From the NCBI GenBank assembly GCA_019914945.1, contig CM034102.1, positions 10,715,501 to 10,779,500 of the forward strand: DNA of 64,000 nt, given 5' to 3'. Shown here one piece after another: positions 1-11,844 of the stretch. The DNA is from Typha latifolia (taxonomy: Eukaryota > Streptophyta > Magnoliopsida > Poales > Typhaceae). Both the position numbers and the translations under genes were made by a program. Within the stretch, counting starts at the first letter, position 1. Each line of letters opens with the position of its first letter. The notes under the pieces are model-generated. The model worked only from the letters and a program-made list of their open reading frames with translations, searched no databases and was not told where the DNA came from.

Positions 1-369
1 AAGCCACCCCTCTTCTTTGGGATCTCGACCACTTCGTTCCCTTCGTCTACATCTCTTAATCACATCCTCTATCCACCTTCATCTCCAAACCTATTCATAA
101 CCCTAACATCCACTCCACCCGTCACCACCACCATCACCCACGTTATTCCATATTTTCATCCCAGTTGTAGTTCAAATCTATGAAGGGCGTAAATACAAAA
201 AGTTATAGATTAGAAAGTTACGAATATAATCCACTTGGTTTCATAATTTTCTAACTATAGGGAATATCTAACGAATATATTCCCATAGTTGTAGGGACTA
301 CTTTCTGCTATAAATTCAGATCTTAAAGGAATTGTTCTGTAGCCAACCTTTTGGTACAAGAACCCATCA
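1..369 (+). mobile_element. LTR-B tail (gypsy-type LTR, cut by window start)
   Basis: This segment matches the 3' part of the LTR ending at 61155: the same run from the CTCGACCACTTCG region through the CCATATTTTCATCCC block to a terminal CCCATCA. It lacks a primer binding site after its end, unlike the 61-kb copy, so it is a 3' LTR, a solo LTR, or a copy whose internal part is gone. The upstream part lies outside the window. Confidence 0.75.
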
Positions 370-817
370 ATCTATGAAAAAAACAAAAAATTAGCACAAT
401 ATTGTTTTAACATCTCATCAAGTCAAGATTGTCTAGATGAACAAACAGTATATAAGACTTTATTTGGTTTAAGGCTAAGCCCTGAATTTGGTTAGCCGGT
501 CTCATTTCTCAATCTTAATTTAGATGCTTTGAAATAGGCTAAGAAAATATGGTGTTTTCAGTGAATTAGGCTAAAGTGTAATTATTACTTTTGATATATT
601 GTGAAAAGGTAAAAAATGTATTGTTTTTGGAAGAAAATGAATTAACACCCCATCTTTAAGAATTTTGTAACTCGACCTCTTCATTTTCTACTATAATTCA
701 TATTAAATATCCTAGGTTAACTTAGACGGTATTAGAAGAGAAATATTATGTTATAATATATGCAATTATTTATAAATATCTAAATTACTCTTGTCTTTTT
801 CATCCTTTCTCTTCCCA
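370..817. other. AT-rich stretch, nothing recognised
   Basis: No convincing open frame, RNA gene or terminal repeat was seen. It is AT-rich with short homopolymer runs and may be old repeat sequence. Confidence 0.5.
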
Positions 818-888
818 AAGAAGAAGAAGAAGAAGAAGAAGAAGAAGAAGAAGAAGAAGAAGAAGAAGAAGAAGAAGAAGAAGAAGAA
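818..888. repeat. (AAG)n microsatellite, about 71 bp
   Basis: An uninterrupted AAG/GAA trinucleotide tract. It creates poly-Lys, poly-Arg or poly-Phe frames on the two strands that should not be read as genes. Confidence 0.97.
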
Positions 889-3366
889 AAGGACGGGGAG
901 GGGGAGAGGAAAGGGGAAGATGAGGAAAAGTGGTAGCGGCGGTGGCGACGACGATGACAACGGTGGAGGAAGTAGATGGGAAAGATGGTTAAGGCGTATA
1001 GAAAATGAGAAGATGGTTAAGGGGTATAGAAAGTATTTTAGTAACTTAGTCGATGTTAGTTAGTCAAAATAATATCAAGGTATTAAATGAGAATAATAGG
1101 AAAAAAAAGGTGTCGTTTTATAAAATTCTCAAAGATAGAGTGTAAATAACAAAATAGATAAAATGTGGGGTATAATTTGTAAAAGTTCCCTTAAATTACT
1201 AATTTGTGGGCTTACATAATGCATGCAACCCTATTTTACGAGCTTACATGTAAGCCTACAAATGAGCTTACATACTCTCAAATAGTTTGTGAGGTTACAT
1301 ATTATTATTTTTTTAATTTTTCTAAATAATTTAAGGTTAATGTTTTATTTTAAATAATATATAATATTACCTTTTTTGTTTTTCTTTTTAAGCCCATGTG
1401 TAAGGCTATATTATTTTTAAATTTTTTTAAAATTTTGTAAATATATTTCTAGATTATATTATTTTTCAATCATTAATTTTCAATAATTTATTTTTAATAT
1501 TTTTTAAAGAAGTTGTTCGTATTATAAATTTTTATTTAGAAAAAAGTGAGTTGTTTATTAAAAGCTCACAAATTTGCAACAACTCTATAATTTTTTGTTA
1601 AACTTAGTAAATTTTAAAATTTATATTTTTTGTTATCCGTGATTAAAGAGGAGCTCTTTTATAATAAACAATTATATAGTTTTTTTATGAGAGGAGAGAG
1701 GGGATGGAGAGAGAAGAGAGAGAATTGATAACATATCAAAGTGATAGCATGCCAATGGTAAAATTGGAATCAATTTAAATTTATATTAGAAATTTGGGGG
1801 CAGATTAGAAAAAAATTAAAAAATGTATTTGGTTACTAAATTTAGCTAGGGTCCTCTAACCAAGTTTAGGACACCCCTTGAACTCAAATAATACAGGGAT
1901 TAAAGATATTTAAGTGGCACCAAGATAGAATAAATGTTGTCCAGACGATGAAATGGATTTGGAGATATCTTTGGTGGCTTGTCTAAGTATGAAAGGAAGA
2001 TGATTCTCACATCTATTCAAGGGATAAAGAACTAGAGTTTGAGACATTGATTGGAAGGAGAATTTCAGGAACATCTTAAAAAAATTAAGTTCCCTCACAT
2101 ATCTATATGTCTATCTATTTTGAGGAGAGCTACACTACAAGCTCGATTGTTTGAGCAACAACTAAGAAAGATCCACATGCATTAGAGCTGAATTATTCAC
2201 TAAGATCTATCACCGTCATGACACTTGTATATTGAGGTTTGATCCATTGCTCGTGAGCTTACTAAAATTAGGCAAACTTGTTAACAAGGACAGTTAATCA
2301 TGTTGTTCGTATTCAAGAGGTCACTTAAGCACTACAATATTAGAGTGTCATGATGGGTTATAAAAAAGACTTGTTTTTATCTCTTGGTGAAATGAAATCA
2401 ACTAGCTATAGCTCAAGGCCGAACCCCATCAACACTACTCTACCAGGTTGGGTCCAATACCGAGCCCAACCCACATCCAATTGCCATCGGTAGCCACCCC
2501 TTTCCACATCCTCGACAAGTTGAGAGAGGAATAGGAGGTGGCTGTCGGCGGTCACCACTAAGACAATGAAGAGTAGCTGTGCCAACAAATTGTAACAAGT
2601 CAGGGAAGAATACACGAGATGGGAACTAGGTATGGGTTGAGTGAGTGGTTCACCTTAGAAAGGAGAGGCTCAACTGCATGGGAGATGCAAACCACTAAAT
2701 CATGGACAAAATTGATTAAAGAACTGCACCAAATGAAAAGGAGGTCGAGAGGAAGGGCAAGAGTCGATCGATTAGTTGACTATGTCAACTGGTGGCGATG
2801 TACCGCCTTCCCCATGGCCATTGACTATAGAGATCACCCACCTAGCCATCAGAGCAGATAGAACTCCGAGCAATGCTAGCTATGACTTCTACTAGAGGAG
2901 GAGAAGATGACAAGCTCAAGAAAAGGGTGGGGTGACAATTATGGCACTAGGAAACACAATAGGAAGTCAATGGGAATAGGTTATTTCATGTAGCCACAAT
3001 CAAGGAGAGGGATGACCAATGAAGGGTACCTTAGTAGGGTAACATTGGGAGGAAACTTTCAAGGTCAGATTGAGGTTATCCAATTATTGCCTGCCAACCA
3101 ATTTGATTAGAGGAAAAGAAAATAAAGATTTGATCTTAAAGACTCCAAAAGTAGATAAAAAAGAAATCAAATGGATGAGGAAGAAGAAGGCTCACCTACT
3201 GATTGAATGGTAGAGCCAGCTTGCCCTGGCGGTGCTTAGCTAATGAGCTCAATGCGGTGAGAAGAGAAGAGGAAAAAGAGGTGAGTATGGAAGAATGGGA
3301 GAAAATGAAAGAAGATAAGAATGGTAGAAAGGAAATGGGTTAATAAGGTTGCGCACGTACAGCACA
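889..3366. other. Intergenic, no gene recognised
   Basis: The first half is AT-rich with many homopolymer runs and a short GA-rich patch near 1690-1730. From about 2400 the base composition is more balanced and a few frames of 60-80 codons open on both strands, but none shows a domain, a repeat family or conserved-looking sequence. It may be an old LTR body flanking the solo LTR that follows. Confidence 0.45.
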
Positions 3367-5492
3367 TGTAATGCCCCCACCCGGCACGGGCACGTGCATG
3401 CCCACGCGCCAACATGGCACGCGCGGCGCACACGACAAGTCGGGCAGGCCCGTCATGCACAGATACTCTCCTGTGCACATATAATCATGACATAATCAAA
3501 TAAAACGTGCTAACCTATCCATGATCACCTAATCTATCACCAGATAAATCCTGTTAACATATGAATATCCCAGTCCATAATAATATACATTAAACCACTA
3601 CATAATCTGGCAGGACCCACACAGGCCACAATAAACCATCAAGATATAACTAAAATAACTAATACAAGAGTACGCCATGATTCGACCTATATCATATAAA
3701 TCATCGTCTAATACAAAAATAGTACAAATATCAAATACTGGTAAAACTCAATTTCTATATAAATTATCATCTATACCGTCTCCCATTTATAGCTTAACTC
3801 ATCTTTGCTCTAAAATATCTTATCAGGGTATCTCAAGGCGGTAGCACGTACCATAATATCTGTGGGGGGTTAAAAAGAAAGAAAATAAAGAGAGTTATCA
3901 GTAAAAGACTCAGTGAATAGACCTTACCCCGAATCAGTGATGCCAAATAGAGAGTAAATCATGTACTGGATAATATGAATCAGCAAGAGCATCATGTCAT
4001 GAATAAGTATATGAATGTATCCTCAATAATATATAAATAAAAAGTAGATAATATATCGTAACTGATAAAAGTATATAATCCTTGATAATGTGTAAACAAA
4101 TCTCCATGTTATACTATCATGACAACTCTCTCTCAAATATAATACATATAATACATGCCGACCATGACAATACTATGATATCAAATGCAACCATATATGA
4201 TGCATATTGATCACTCGATAATCACGTAACCAGATGATAATGAAGTCATATGTATTTCTCAACATCACAATCATCACCGATATCTTGGTATAATATCATC
4301 ACACTAGACCACTGTGCATAGTCACCACCTGGTACCCGGTCTCAATATCATGTCCAAAGGCTTAGAGCATACCCCGCGACCTGCAAGAGTATCTCAAATA
4401 TAATCATACCCCGCCACCCGCTAGGGTATCAACATCTATCTAGACTAGGCACCCACATAGTTGATAGAAACCTCGTGATGATAACTAGCCACATATGCCA
4501 TAACGAACGACATGTGTCCGATTGTCTATACACACAGACTCAATTGACCTCGGACATGGGCCACGAGATATCGCATATGAGCAACCATAATCATCACTCC
4601 AGGCATCCCTAATCGTGGCATCTACTTGGGTATCTTCACGCTTTCTATCAACTATCCTATCAATCACATTTCATTCTTTCCTTCTAAATGCCAGATCACA
4701 TGCATATATCCAGTACGATAATGAGTCAGTGCATAACATAAATTTAGGTGGAACGGGAATTAAGAGAAAAATGATGCAATATAGACTCCAACCATGTATC
4801 TAATACATGCATACTCCTGCTAGTCTATCACATGCACATTCATACTAGAAATCACTCCGAGACAAAGTCATAACGGTATAATCATCTCTATTTATCATCA
4901 TACTCATATCTAAGACCAACCTAATTCTATGCATGATAAAAATATGCTCGACTGTAATCATCTCTAAATAAAGTCATATAGTCATGCTGAAGGCCAAAAC
5001 ATGCGTGTACATAATATATAATATAACCTAATTTGAGAAAGGCGTCTAGGGGATAAGACTACTCAGACTTGATCAGAAGACGCAAACCACGTATCCCTCA
5101 CATCCGCCAATCAACCGAGTGACACTCATCGCTAGCAAGGTCCACGAGGTCTCAAATAAGGGGTTCAGATCGTCACTCGCTTAGGAGGTGGCGGTGGTTT
5201 CCAAGGATGGCGGCGGCGGCGATAATAGTGGGAGAGAGAGAGAGAGAATTTGAGAGAGGGAGAGAGAGAGGACTATAAAGGGGAAGAGAGAGGCGGTGGG
5301 GATGTCGGCGCTGCGGCTGCGGCATCAGCAGGCCCACCGGAGCTAGCTGGCCCGGCCTGGTTGGCCGGGCCAACGGCTGGGAGTGCGTGGCACCCCCAGC
5401 CCGCGCTAGTAGCCATGGCACGAGGCCGGCCATATTGTGGCCGGCCATGTCATGCCATGCAAATTTTTTTTTTTTGGGATTGGGTTGTTACA
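3367..5492 (-). mobile_element. Solo LTR, family D, copy 1 (TSD GCACA)
   Basis: The segment starts TGTAATGCCCCCACCC and ends GGGTTGTTACA, and is flanked by the 5-bp direct repeat GCACA (3362-3366 and 5493-5497). Much of its length is shared with 51220-54176 and, inverted, with 6114-8956. With an LTR-sized body, TG..CA ends, a target duplication and no internal domain, it is a solo LTR left by LTR-LTR recombination. Orientation is inferred: read on the minus strand it begins TGTAACAACCCAATCCC, as chromovirus LTRs often do. It is GA-rich at 5230-5285. Confidence 0.88.
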
Positions 5493-5647
5493 GCACATGT
5501 GTGCATAGTTTTTTTGTTTTTAGGTCTATTTTTTAGATATTATAGTCTAGGAATCCTATCTCCCCAAAAATTTTACTATCACATTTTGGATAATCTTTTA
5601 GGGCTATTTGACTCTATATGGCTTTTAACCTAATCTAGGGCATCTTT

Positions 5648-6108
5648 TGTAATAACCTAGCCTCTGAAAAAAATTATTATTGTAAGCACAATGCAACCGA
5701 CTATGATATGGTCAGCATTTTGTCCATCCCTACATGAGTAGGAATTTGGTTCGAAGCTCCACGCACCACGTGGCCCCAATGCTGGCCTGGCAAACCAAGC
5801 CAAGCCAATTGGCTGTAGGCCCTTCTACCATTGCTACAATTGCCTTAACCTCGACCCACCGTTGCTGCAACCACCTTAACCCTAACTGATTGCATCTCTC
5901 TCTCTCTCTCTTTATATATATATATCAACACTCAATTTCTCTATCTTGTACTCACTTTTGCAGTCAACCCTACCACTAAAGACTACCTTCGAGAATCTCC
6001 GCATGAGGCCACCGAAGAGCTTTCTTCCCTTATCTTTTCTTTTTTTCTTTCTTTCTTCTCTTCTCTCTTGTTTTCTTTCTCGTACTCAAGCTAGGGTTCA
6101 TCGAAACT
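5648..6108 (+). mobile_element. LTR-H, left part, split by solo LTR-D2
   Basis: The stretch begins TGTAATAACCTAGCC, an LTR-like start of the chromovirus type, and runs into a CT-rich leader with AGGGTTCATCG just before the AAGAT duplication at 6109. The likely continuation is at 8962. No second copy exists in the window, so the LTR identity is inferred from start motif and composition. Confidence 0.35.
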
Positions 6109-6113
6109 AAGAT

Positions 6114-8345
6114 TGTAATAACCCAATGAATATATATATATATATATATATCTTCCTACACTACATGGCACGATAGCTCGTGCCATGCAGTGGCAGCAAA
6201 GATGGGCGCCACGCGCCCCAAGCGATGGCTCGGCCAACCTGGCCGAGCCAGCTGGCGTGATGGGCCCCCGCCGCCGCCGCCGCCACCGCCACCGTAGCCT
6301 CCCTCCCCATCGCCTCTCTCTCCCTTTTCTCCCTCTCTCTCTCTCTCTTTTTCTCTTTCAAGCTCTCTCTGACCTTTCTCTCTTTCTCTCTCTCTCAAAC
6401 ACTCTCTCTCTCTACCTACTGCCGCCGCCACCTCCTCTAGCTCCGGTGAGCCTCCCTCCCTCCCTCCCTCTCTCTCTCTCCCTCCCTCTCTCTCTCTACC
6501 TCTCTCTCTCTATTTCACTTTTTCTCCTTGTCGGCTTCCTCTCGGAACCGCCGGAGGATTGAGCCGTCGGCGAGAGGCCGACCGCTGAGTGGCCACTAGC
6601 AGCTGCACCCCTCCCCCATGGCCCAACCCTCTTCTTCTTTTTTCTTTCTTCTTCTTCTCCTTCTTCTTCTCTTTCTCCTTCCTCTCCTTCTCCTCCTTCT
6701 TCCCTTCTCTCCTCTAACTGCACCCTGCAAGTGGTGCTAGGCTCGGCCCAATGCCCTTGCAGCGCCAAACGCTGGGCTCGGCCCAGCGCCTTGCTGTGCA
6801 TGGTGCTGGGCTGAGCCCGGCACTATATATATATATATATGTGTGCACAATTAGTTTAGCTTAGTTAATTTAATGTATTTAAATTGTACAAATTAAATAT
6901 AATTATATCATAGTTAGTATATAATTCTAATTATATCATGTTTAGCAAAATACCTGCAATATAAATTATTATTTTAATCCTAAGTAGCTAATAGTAATTA
7001 TTAGAGTTATGTACGTATATTCTTACGTAATTAATTGTAGTAACTTAATTCTTATTTTCTTAATTATCAAGGAGAAGAATAGACAGATAAAATATATTTT
7101 AAATACACTATTAAATAATATAATTATGATTAATAAATAATGAACCAAATATAGAAATGAAGAGTACATACTTACAACAAGAAACTGTCTTTTGTCGGGT
7201 TAATTTTAATTAATAAAAAGACTGACATATTTGTTATAAATAATTTCAGATCCCGACCCCCCTATTCAAGACCCTGTGGACTTAGCTATCGAGGCTTGAT
7301 CGTTATCGTAGTAGTGTGAACGAGTGGTGGTTTGGTATTTGCAGTGGTATGAGTAGTCTTATCCCCTAGATCCCTTTCTCAAATTAGGATATATTATATA
7401 TTATGTACATGCATAATTTGGCTTCCAATATGATTATATGACTTTATATAGAGATGATTTCAGTCAAGCATATTTTATCATGCATTTGATTAGACTGATT
7501 TGGGATATGAGTACATTGGTGATATATAGAGATGATTGGAGATGATTATGCTGTTATGGTTTTATGTCGGGATGATCTCTATCATGAGTATGCATGTGAT
7601 AGATTAGCATGAGTATGCATGTGTTAGATACATGGTTGGAGTCTGCATTACATCATTTTTCTCTCGACTTTTTTACCACCTAAATTCCTGAGTTACATGA
7701 TCTGTTGTCGTACTGGATATATGCATATGATTTATCATGTATAGGAAATCATAAAAGTACATGTGTATGTGATGTGATGTGATGTGATGGCTGGGACGGT
7801 ATCTAGTTCGGACTGATACTGGACATACTCTTAGCGTATGGCAGATTATGGTGATGGCTGATAGTTGTACTCTTAGCGTATGACATGGTACAACTATCAT
7901 TGATATACCCTTAGCGTATGGCAAGGTATGATTACTTTCTTCTGAGATACCCTTAGCGTATGGTAGGGTATGATTTATCTACAGAGATACTCTTAGCGTA
8001 TGACAAGGTATGCTCTGAGCTTGTGACATGATGTGTATCGAGTTTGGGGGCCGGGTACCGTAGTCCAGCATGGTGGAGGATATTCAGAGTTGAGACAGAT
8101 AATTATGATAGTGAGAGATATGTGGATTATATCTGGCTCTGACATATACGATTATCTAGTGATTGGCATGCATCATGCATCATTATTGATGTGACTAGTA
8201 TCATTGGATCATAATTGTTATACATGATATAGTGTTATATTCGGTGATGTTATATGGTAATTTCATCATGTTATATAATTTCGGTTGAGGATATAATATG
8301 GTCATTCATGAGATTTGATTTCATTCATATATATGTCATTGAGGT

Positions 8346-8381
<36 letters not shown>

Positions 8382-8956
8382 CATACATGGTATTATACTG
8401 CTTTCTAATTCATATTATCCAGTACATGATTTACTCTCTGTTTGGCTTCACTGATTTGGGGTAAGATCTATTCACTGAGCCTTTTTGCTCATGACTCTCT
8501 TGTTTTCTCTCTTCCAAAAACTCAGGTGAACGAGAGGAGCAGGATACTCCCTTAGAGGTCTTGCCGGTGAGTGAGGAGTAGAGGGTGGTTAGTATTTTCT
8601 GCTAGATAAGTTATCTTATCCAATGTACTAGTGGACATCCTCCAAAGTGTATCTGTATCCTTGTCTTATATTTTAGCAGGTGACATTGTACTTGTATAAT
8701 TATGTATATACTACTGTTGTGTATACATAGTTGTGAAAAGCTCTTGATGATGTGTTGTGGCCTGTGTAGGGCCCATGTAGGGTTATTTGTATGTTGTTGA
8801 CAGTTAGACTTGAGTTATTCTTAATTTAGAGGTTGTAGATAAAATTATGATATTGCTACAGGTTTATTTGATTGCTGGTATCTAACCAAGTGGTCAGGTG
8901 CTACGCACGTGCCGTGTGGGCTCGCGACATGCACGTGTTTAGAGTTGGGTGTCACA
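6114..8956 (+). mobile_element. Solo LTR, family D, copy 2 (TSD AAGAT)
   Basis: It starts TGTAATAACCC, ends GGGTGTCACA, and is flanked by AAGAT on both sides (6109-6113 and 8957-8961). It is the inverted relative of 3367-5492 and 51220-54176: the CACTGAGCC and GTGAACGAGAGG leader blocks, the CCGGGTACC block and the AGTAGTCTTATCCCCTAGA block recur in reverse complement there. It includes a CT-rich stretch (6310-6700), (TA)n tracts near 6128 and 8350, and a 40-bp minisatellite (7824-8012). No internal domain is present, so it is a solo LTR inserted into LTR-H. Confidence 0.9.
7824..8012 (+). repeat. Five-copy minisatellite with CTTAGCGTATG core
   Basis: The 11-mer CTTAGCGTATG starts at 7830, 7872, 7910, 7952 and 7992, spaced 42, 38, 42 and 40 bases. 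Each is preceded by a TAC/GATAC-type triplet and followed by a GCAGGTATG-like tail. Counterparts in the other LTR-D copies (around 4360-4430 and 52200-52280, reverse complement) have fewer and more diverged units. Confidence 0.85.
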
Positions 8957-8961
8957 AAGAT

Positions 8962-9630
8962 GCTAGTTGGCAAGCAGTAGTTGGAGCCTCCAATCCCCTT
9001 CTTCTTCTTCTTCTTCTTCTTCTTCTTCTTCTTCTTCTTCTTCTTCTTCTTCTTCTTCTTCTTCTTCTTCTTCTTCTTCTTCTTCTTCTTCTTCTTCTTC
9101 TTTCCTTCAGTTGCAATGGTGCTAGGCTTGACCTAGCACAGAAGTAGATGAAGCCCAACGTAGCACTAGGATTTTTTTCTCATTCCCCATTTTATTCTAT
9201 TTATTTATTTTGTTAATGTAGATTTACTATTTGGGTAGTTAATTATGTTAAGAATTTTTGCTCGCTAACATAATTATTAGCTAAAGGTAATTAGAAGATA
9301 GTTACAAATTCTTTCCATGTAAGTATATCTATAGCTTATATACTTATTAGATTAATACGCAGATTTATTATTTATAATCAGATTTCTGTATCCTCATATT
9401 TATATATATATATATATATATATGTAATAATTCATTATATAATTTTAGATATAAAATGAAATAGTAAGCCTACGCATTTATAATTTTACCTGATTGGGTA
9501 ATGATTATCTTTTTGTGCAATTCTCAAGCAACAGTAAGAATCATAAAATATTTTTTATTAGATTTTTTATATAACCTTTGTTTGTTTTTATAGAGAAAGA
9601 TATTAACCATTGTATGCTCTCTATAATTAG
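8962..9630 (+). mobile_element. LTR-H, probable right part
   Basis: This continues LTR-H after the solo LTR insertion. It contains the long CTT tract and GC-rich text about GCTAGGCTTGACC, then becomes AT-rich. The right end is not defined because an LTR-A fragment follows at 9631. Confidence 0.3.
8998..9102. repeat. (CTT)n microsatellite, about 35 units
   Basis: A pure CTT tract of about 105 bp. It produces poly-Leu and poly-Arg open frames that are artefacts. Confidence 0.98.
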
Positions 9631-9972
9631 CAAACTAAGGTTAGAGGCTAATCAAATAATTCAAAATTAATCCTAAACAGGAGTTTGCTCTTCTTTAGAT
9701 TTGCGAATGCGATGTAGGCGTTCGAACGCACGTGTTTTCCACTTCTCTGAATTTGCGACGTAATACAAGCGTTCGACGTTCTAACGCACAATTCACACTC
9801 TCTGGACATGATGCAGGCATTCACAACTGCATTCGAATGCACTCCACCCGCGATCGAATGCGACTTACAAAAAACTTATTTTCTTAGGAACTAAACATTA
9901 AAACAAGAAACAAAGACACTCCTAAAGTGAATCCGTGCTCGAGACAACATTGGTGAAGTCCGAATCGTATCA
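9631..9972 (-). mobile_element. LTR-A fragment (gypsy), truncated
   Basis: Matches the right-hand part of the full LTR-A at 59729-60639: the TTAGAGGCTAA block, several CGTTCGAACG-type palindromes, AAACAAGAAACAAAGACACTCC, and the terminal GTCCGAATCGTATCA. On the minus strand it is the first third of an LTR; the rest and the internal region are missing. Confidence 0.8.
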
Positions 9973-9975
9973 ATA

Positions 9976-10190
9976 AACTAACTCCATATTATTTAAACAT
10001 TTTTTGATTTTAATTAAACATAATAAATTATTGTATTTTATACTAATATATTCTAATTAAATTAACAACTAACTTCATATTATTTAAACATTTTTAGATT
10101 TTAATTAAACCTAATAAATTATTATATTTTATACTAATGGATTCTAATTAAATAAACAACTAACTTCATATTATTTAAACATTTTAAACC
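9976..10190. repeat. 91-bp tandem repeat, about 2.4 copies
   Basis: The block starting AACTAACTYCATATTATTTA recurs at 9976, 10067 and 10158, a period of 91 bp, with a TTTTAATTAAAC interior. AT-rich and non-coding. Confidence 0.88.
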
Positions 10191-10834
10191 ACTTATTTGA
10201 GACTAAGTGAACCTTGCAAGCATTAAGTTGGTGTTTAGTTGATAGATATAAGGCGTACGTGATTCGAGTATTATGTGATCGTATAATGAGTAGTCTCTCT
10301 AAATAGGATATATCATATATTTATATGTATACATCCTACTTTGGCTTTTAGTATAATTATATGATCATGTATAGAAACATATTATTCATACTTTATTTAA
10401 GTTGATCAATAACATGAGTATGCATATGATTTGTTCTTTGACTTTAATTTTTAAGATGCATGATTTACTATAGTATTTATAAATATATATGATCTATCAT
10501 TTAGAAGAAATTCATGAAATCACATTAGTAGGTAGTTGATAGAAAAAATGAGGATACTCGAGTGGGCACCAACGTTAAAAGTGCTTAGAGGGGTTTGATC
10601 ATAGAGATGAAATCCTATGACTCAAGTCTGTGGTCACTAATATGTGTTGCACAATAGATATTCAAACATATGTCGTTCATTAGGACATATATTGTTAGGT
10701 TTTTTTATGTTGGCAATTGTGTACAAAATATTTTAAGTGTATTTTTTCATGTATATGAGCTTTACACAAGTCTAGAATATCACTGGTGTGAAGAATTTCA
10801 AGATCATTGGAGAAAAGCCGTCGCGTTCTCGGCC

Positions 10835-11021
10835 CGCGTTCACAAGCGCGTTCGAACGCGGCACGCTGCGTTCACACAGACAGAGAGCCGCGTTCACAAG
10901 CGCGTTCGAACGCGGGCACTGCGTTCACACAGACAGAGAGCCGCGTTCACAAACGCGTTCGAACGCGGGTACTGCGTTCACACAGACCGAGAGCAGCGTT
11001 CACAAACGCGTTCGAACGCAA
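10835..11021 (+). repeat. 54-bp tandem units with GCGTTCGAACGC palindrome
   Basis: Units begin at 10835, 10889, 10943 and 10997 (the last is partial). Each holds CGCGTTCACAARCGCGTTCG followed by AACGCG and a TGCGTTCACACAGAC half. The perfect 12-bp palindrome lies at 10848, 10902, 10956 and 11010. Because 54 is divisible by three, the array opens frames of about 100 codons on all three plus-strand phases; these are not genes. Confidence 0.95.
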
Positions 11022-11199
11022 CCTGAAGAATTCAAGCTGTCGCGTTCGAACGCACTTGGGCCCGTTCGAACGCAAGTGAGATTAAGTTAGGCCGTTCGAA
11101 CGCACTCGGGCCGCGTTCGAACGCACCTATGAAGTTTGCAATTTATTGGACTTTCGTGAGTACGGATAATATTTGGATTTGGCTCTATCTTGGAGATGA

Positions 11200-11208
11200 T
11201 ATATAAGG
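11200..11208 (+). promoter_or_regulatory. TATA box of Sirevirus LTR (TATATAAGG)
   Basis: TATATAAGG lies about 75 bp after the last U3 palindrome and is conserved in the two minus-strand LTRs of the same family (40620-40628 and 47662-47670). Confidence 0.7.
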
Positions 11209-11844
11209 ATTGTGAAACCCTATCTCTAGTGGGGTTGAAGAAGCATTATTGAAGGAGATTTCTTGAGGCTACATCGGTTCTTCAACTAACAAGGCTCTTC
11301 TCATCTACAAATCTTAATATTTCGTCTTAAGGGCTATCTAGACGAAAGATCAATCTCGAGGGTTACTGAGATTGGACTTCAATCACGAGAAGCGGTGAAT
11401 CGTGGGTTCTAGCGAGCAAGACTGAGAGGAACAAAGTCGTTTGGATCGACGGGTTGTTTTGAGAGTCAGTCTTGTAACTGCTACTATTCTAGTGATTGGT
11501 TTTGATCCGAGTTTGGATCTGTGGTTTTTTCCCATTTGGGTTTTTTCACGTTAAAATCTTGGCGTTCATCTCTACTTTCGTTTTTAATGTTTCTTCCGAC
11601 TTTTACTTAAGCGAACGAGTGAGATCATTGCCTAGTGTTTAGATACATACTTGTGTCTAAAGGTTTTTTCATATATGGCGAGTTATCTCCATGTGATTAC
11701 TAGCAGCTAGAAAGATACCTGGGATGAATATTATGTTGATATGTCCTTAGGATATAATAGAGTATGTTTTGAGCCTTCAAGAAAAGAATTATGGTATTAG
11801 ATAATGGATATGGATCATACTTGGTGATCCAATATGGTTGTGGC

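Larger units (their letters stand above)
10693..11671 (+). mobile_element. Sirevirus solo LTR (TSD TATAT)
   Basis: It starts TGTTAGG, ends GGTTTTTTCA, is 979 bp long and is flanked by TATAT (10688-10692 and 11672-11676). It is the plus-strand version of the LTRs at 40190-41151 and 47200-48253. It carries eight CGTTCGAACG palindromes in U3, the 54-bp tandem units, a TATATAAGG box at 11200 and a conserved U5-like run (AGATCAATCTCGAGGG, GCGAGCAAGACTGAGAGG). No internal domain is present. Confidence 0.95.

Noticed and set aside
791..1063. 90-codon poly-Lys frame
   Set aside because: Produced by the AAG microsatellite; no coding signal outside it.
6156..6801. Long GA/CT-rich frames on both strands
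   Set aside because: Compositional frames in the CT-rich part of solo LTR-D2; no domain.
8872..9158. Poly-Leu and poly-Arg frames
   Set aside because: Translation of the CTT tract on both strands.
10835..11021. CRISPR-like regular repeats
   Set aside because: Units are directly adjacent without unique spacers and lie within an LTR of a plant retrotransposon.
10670..11090. Three overlapping frames of 90-118 codons
   Set aside because: All three phases are open because the 54-bp LTR unit is divisible by three; this is U3 of a solo LTR.
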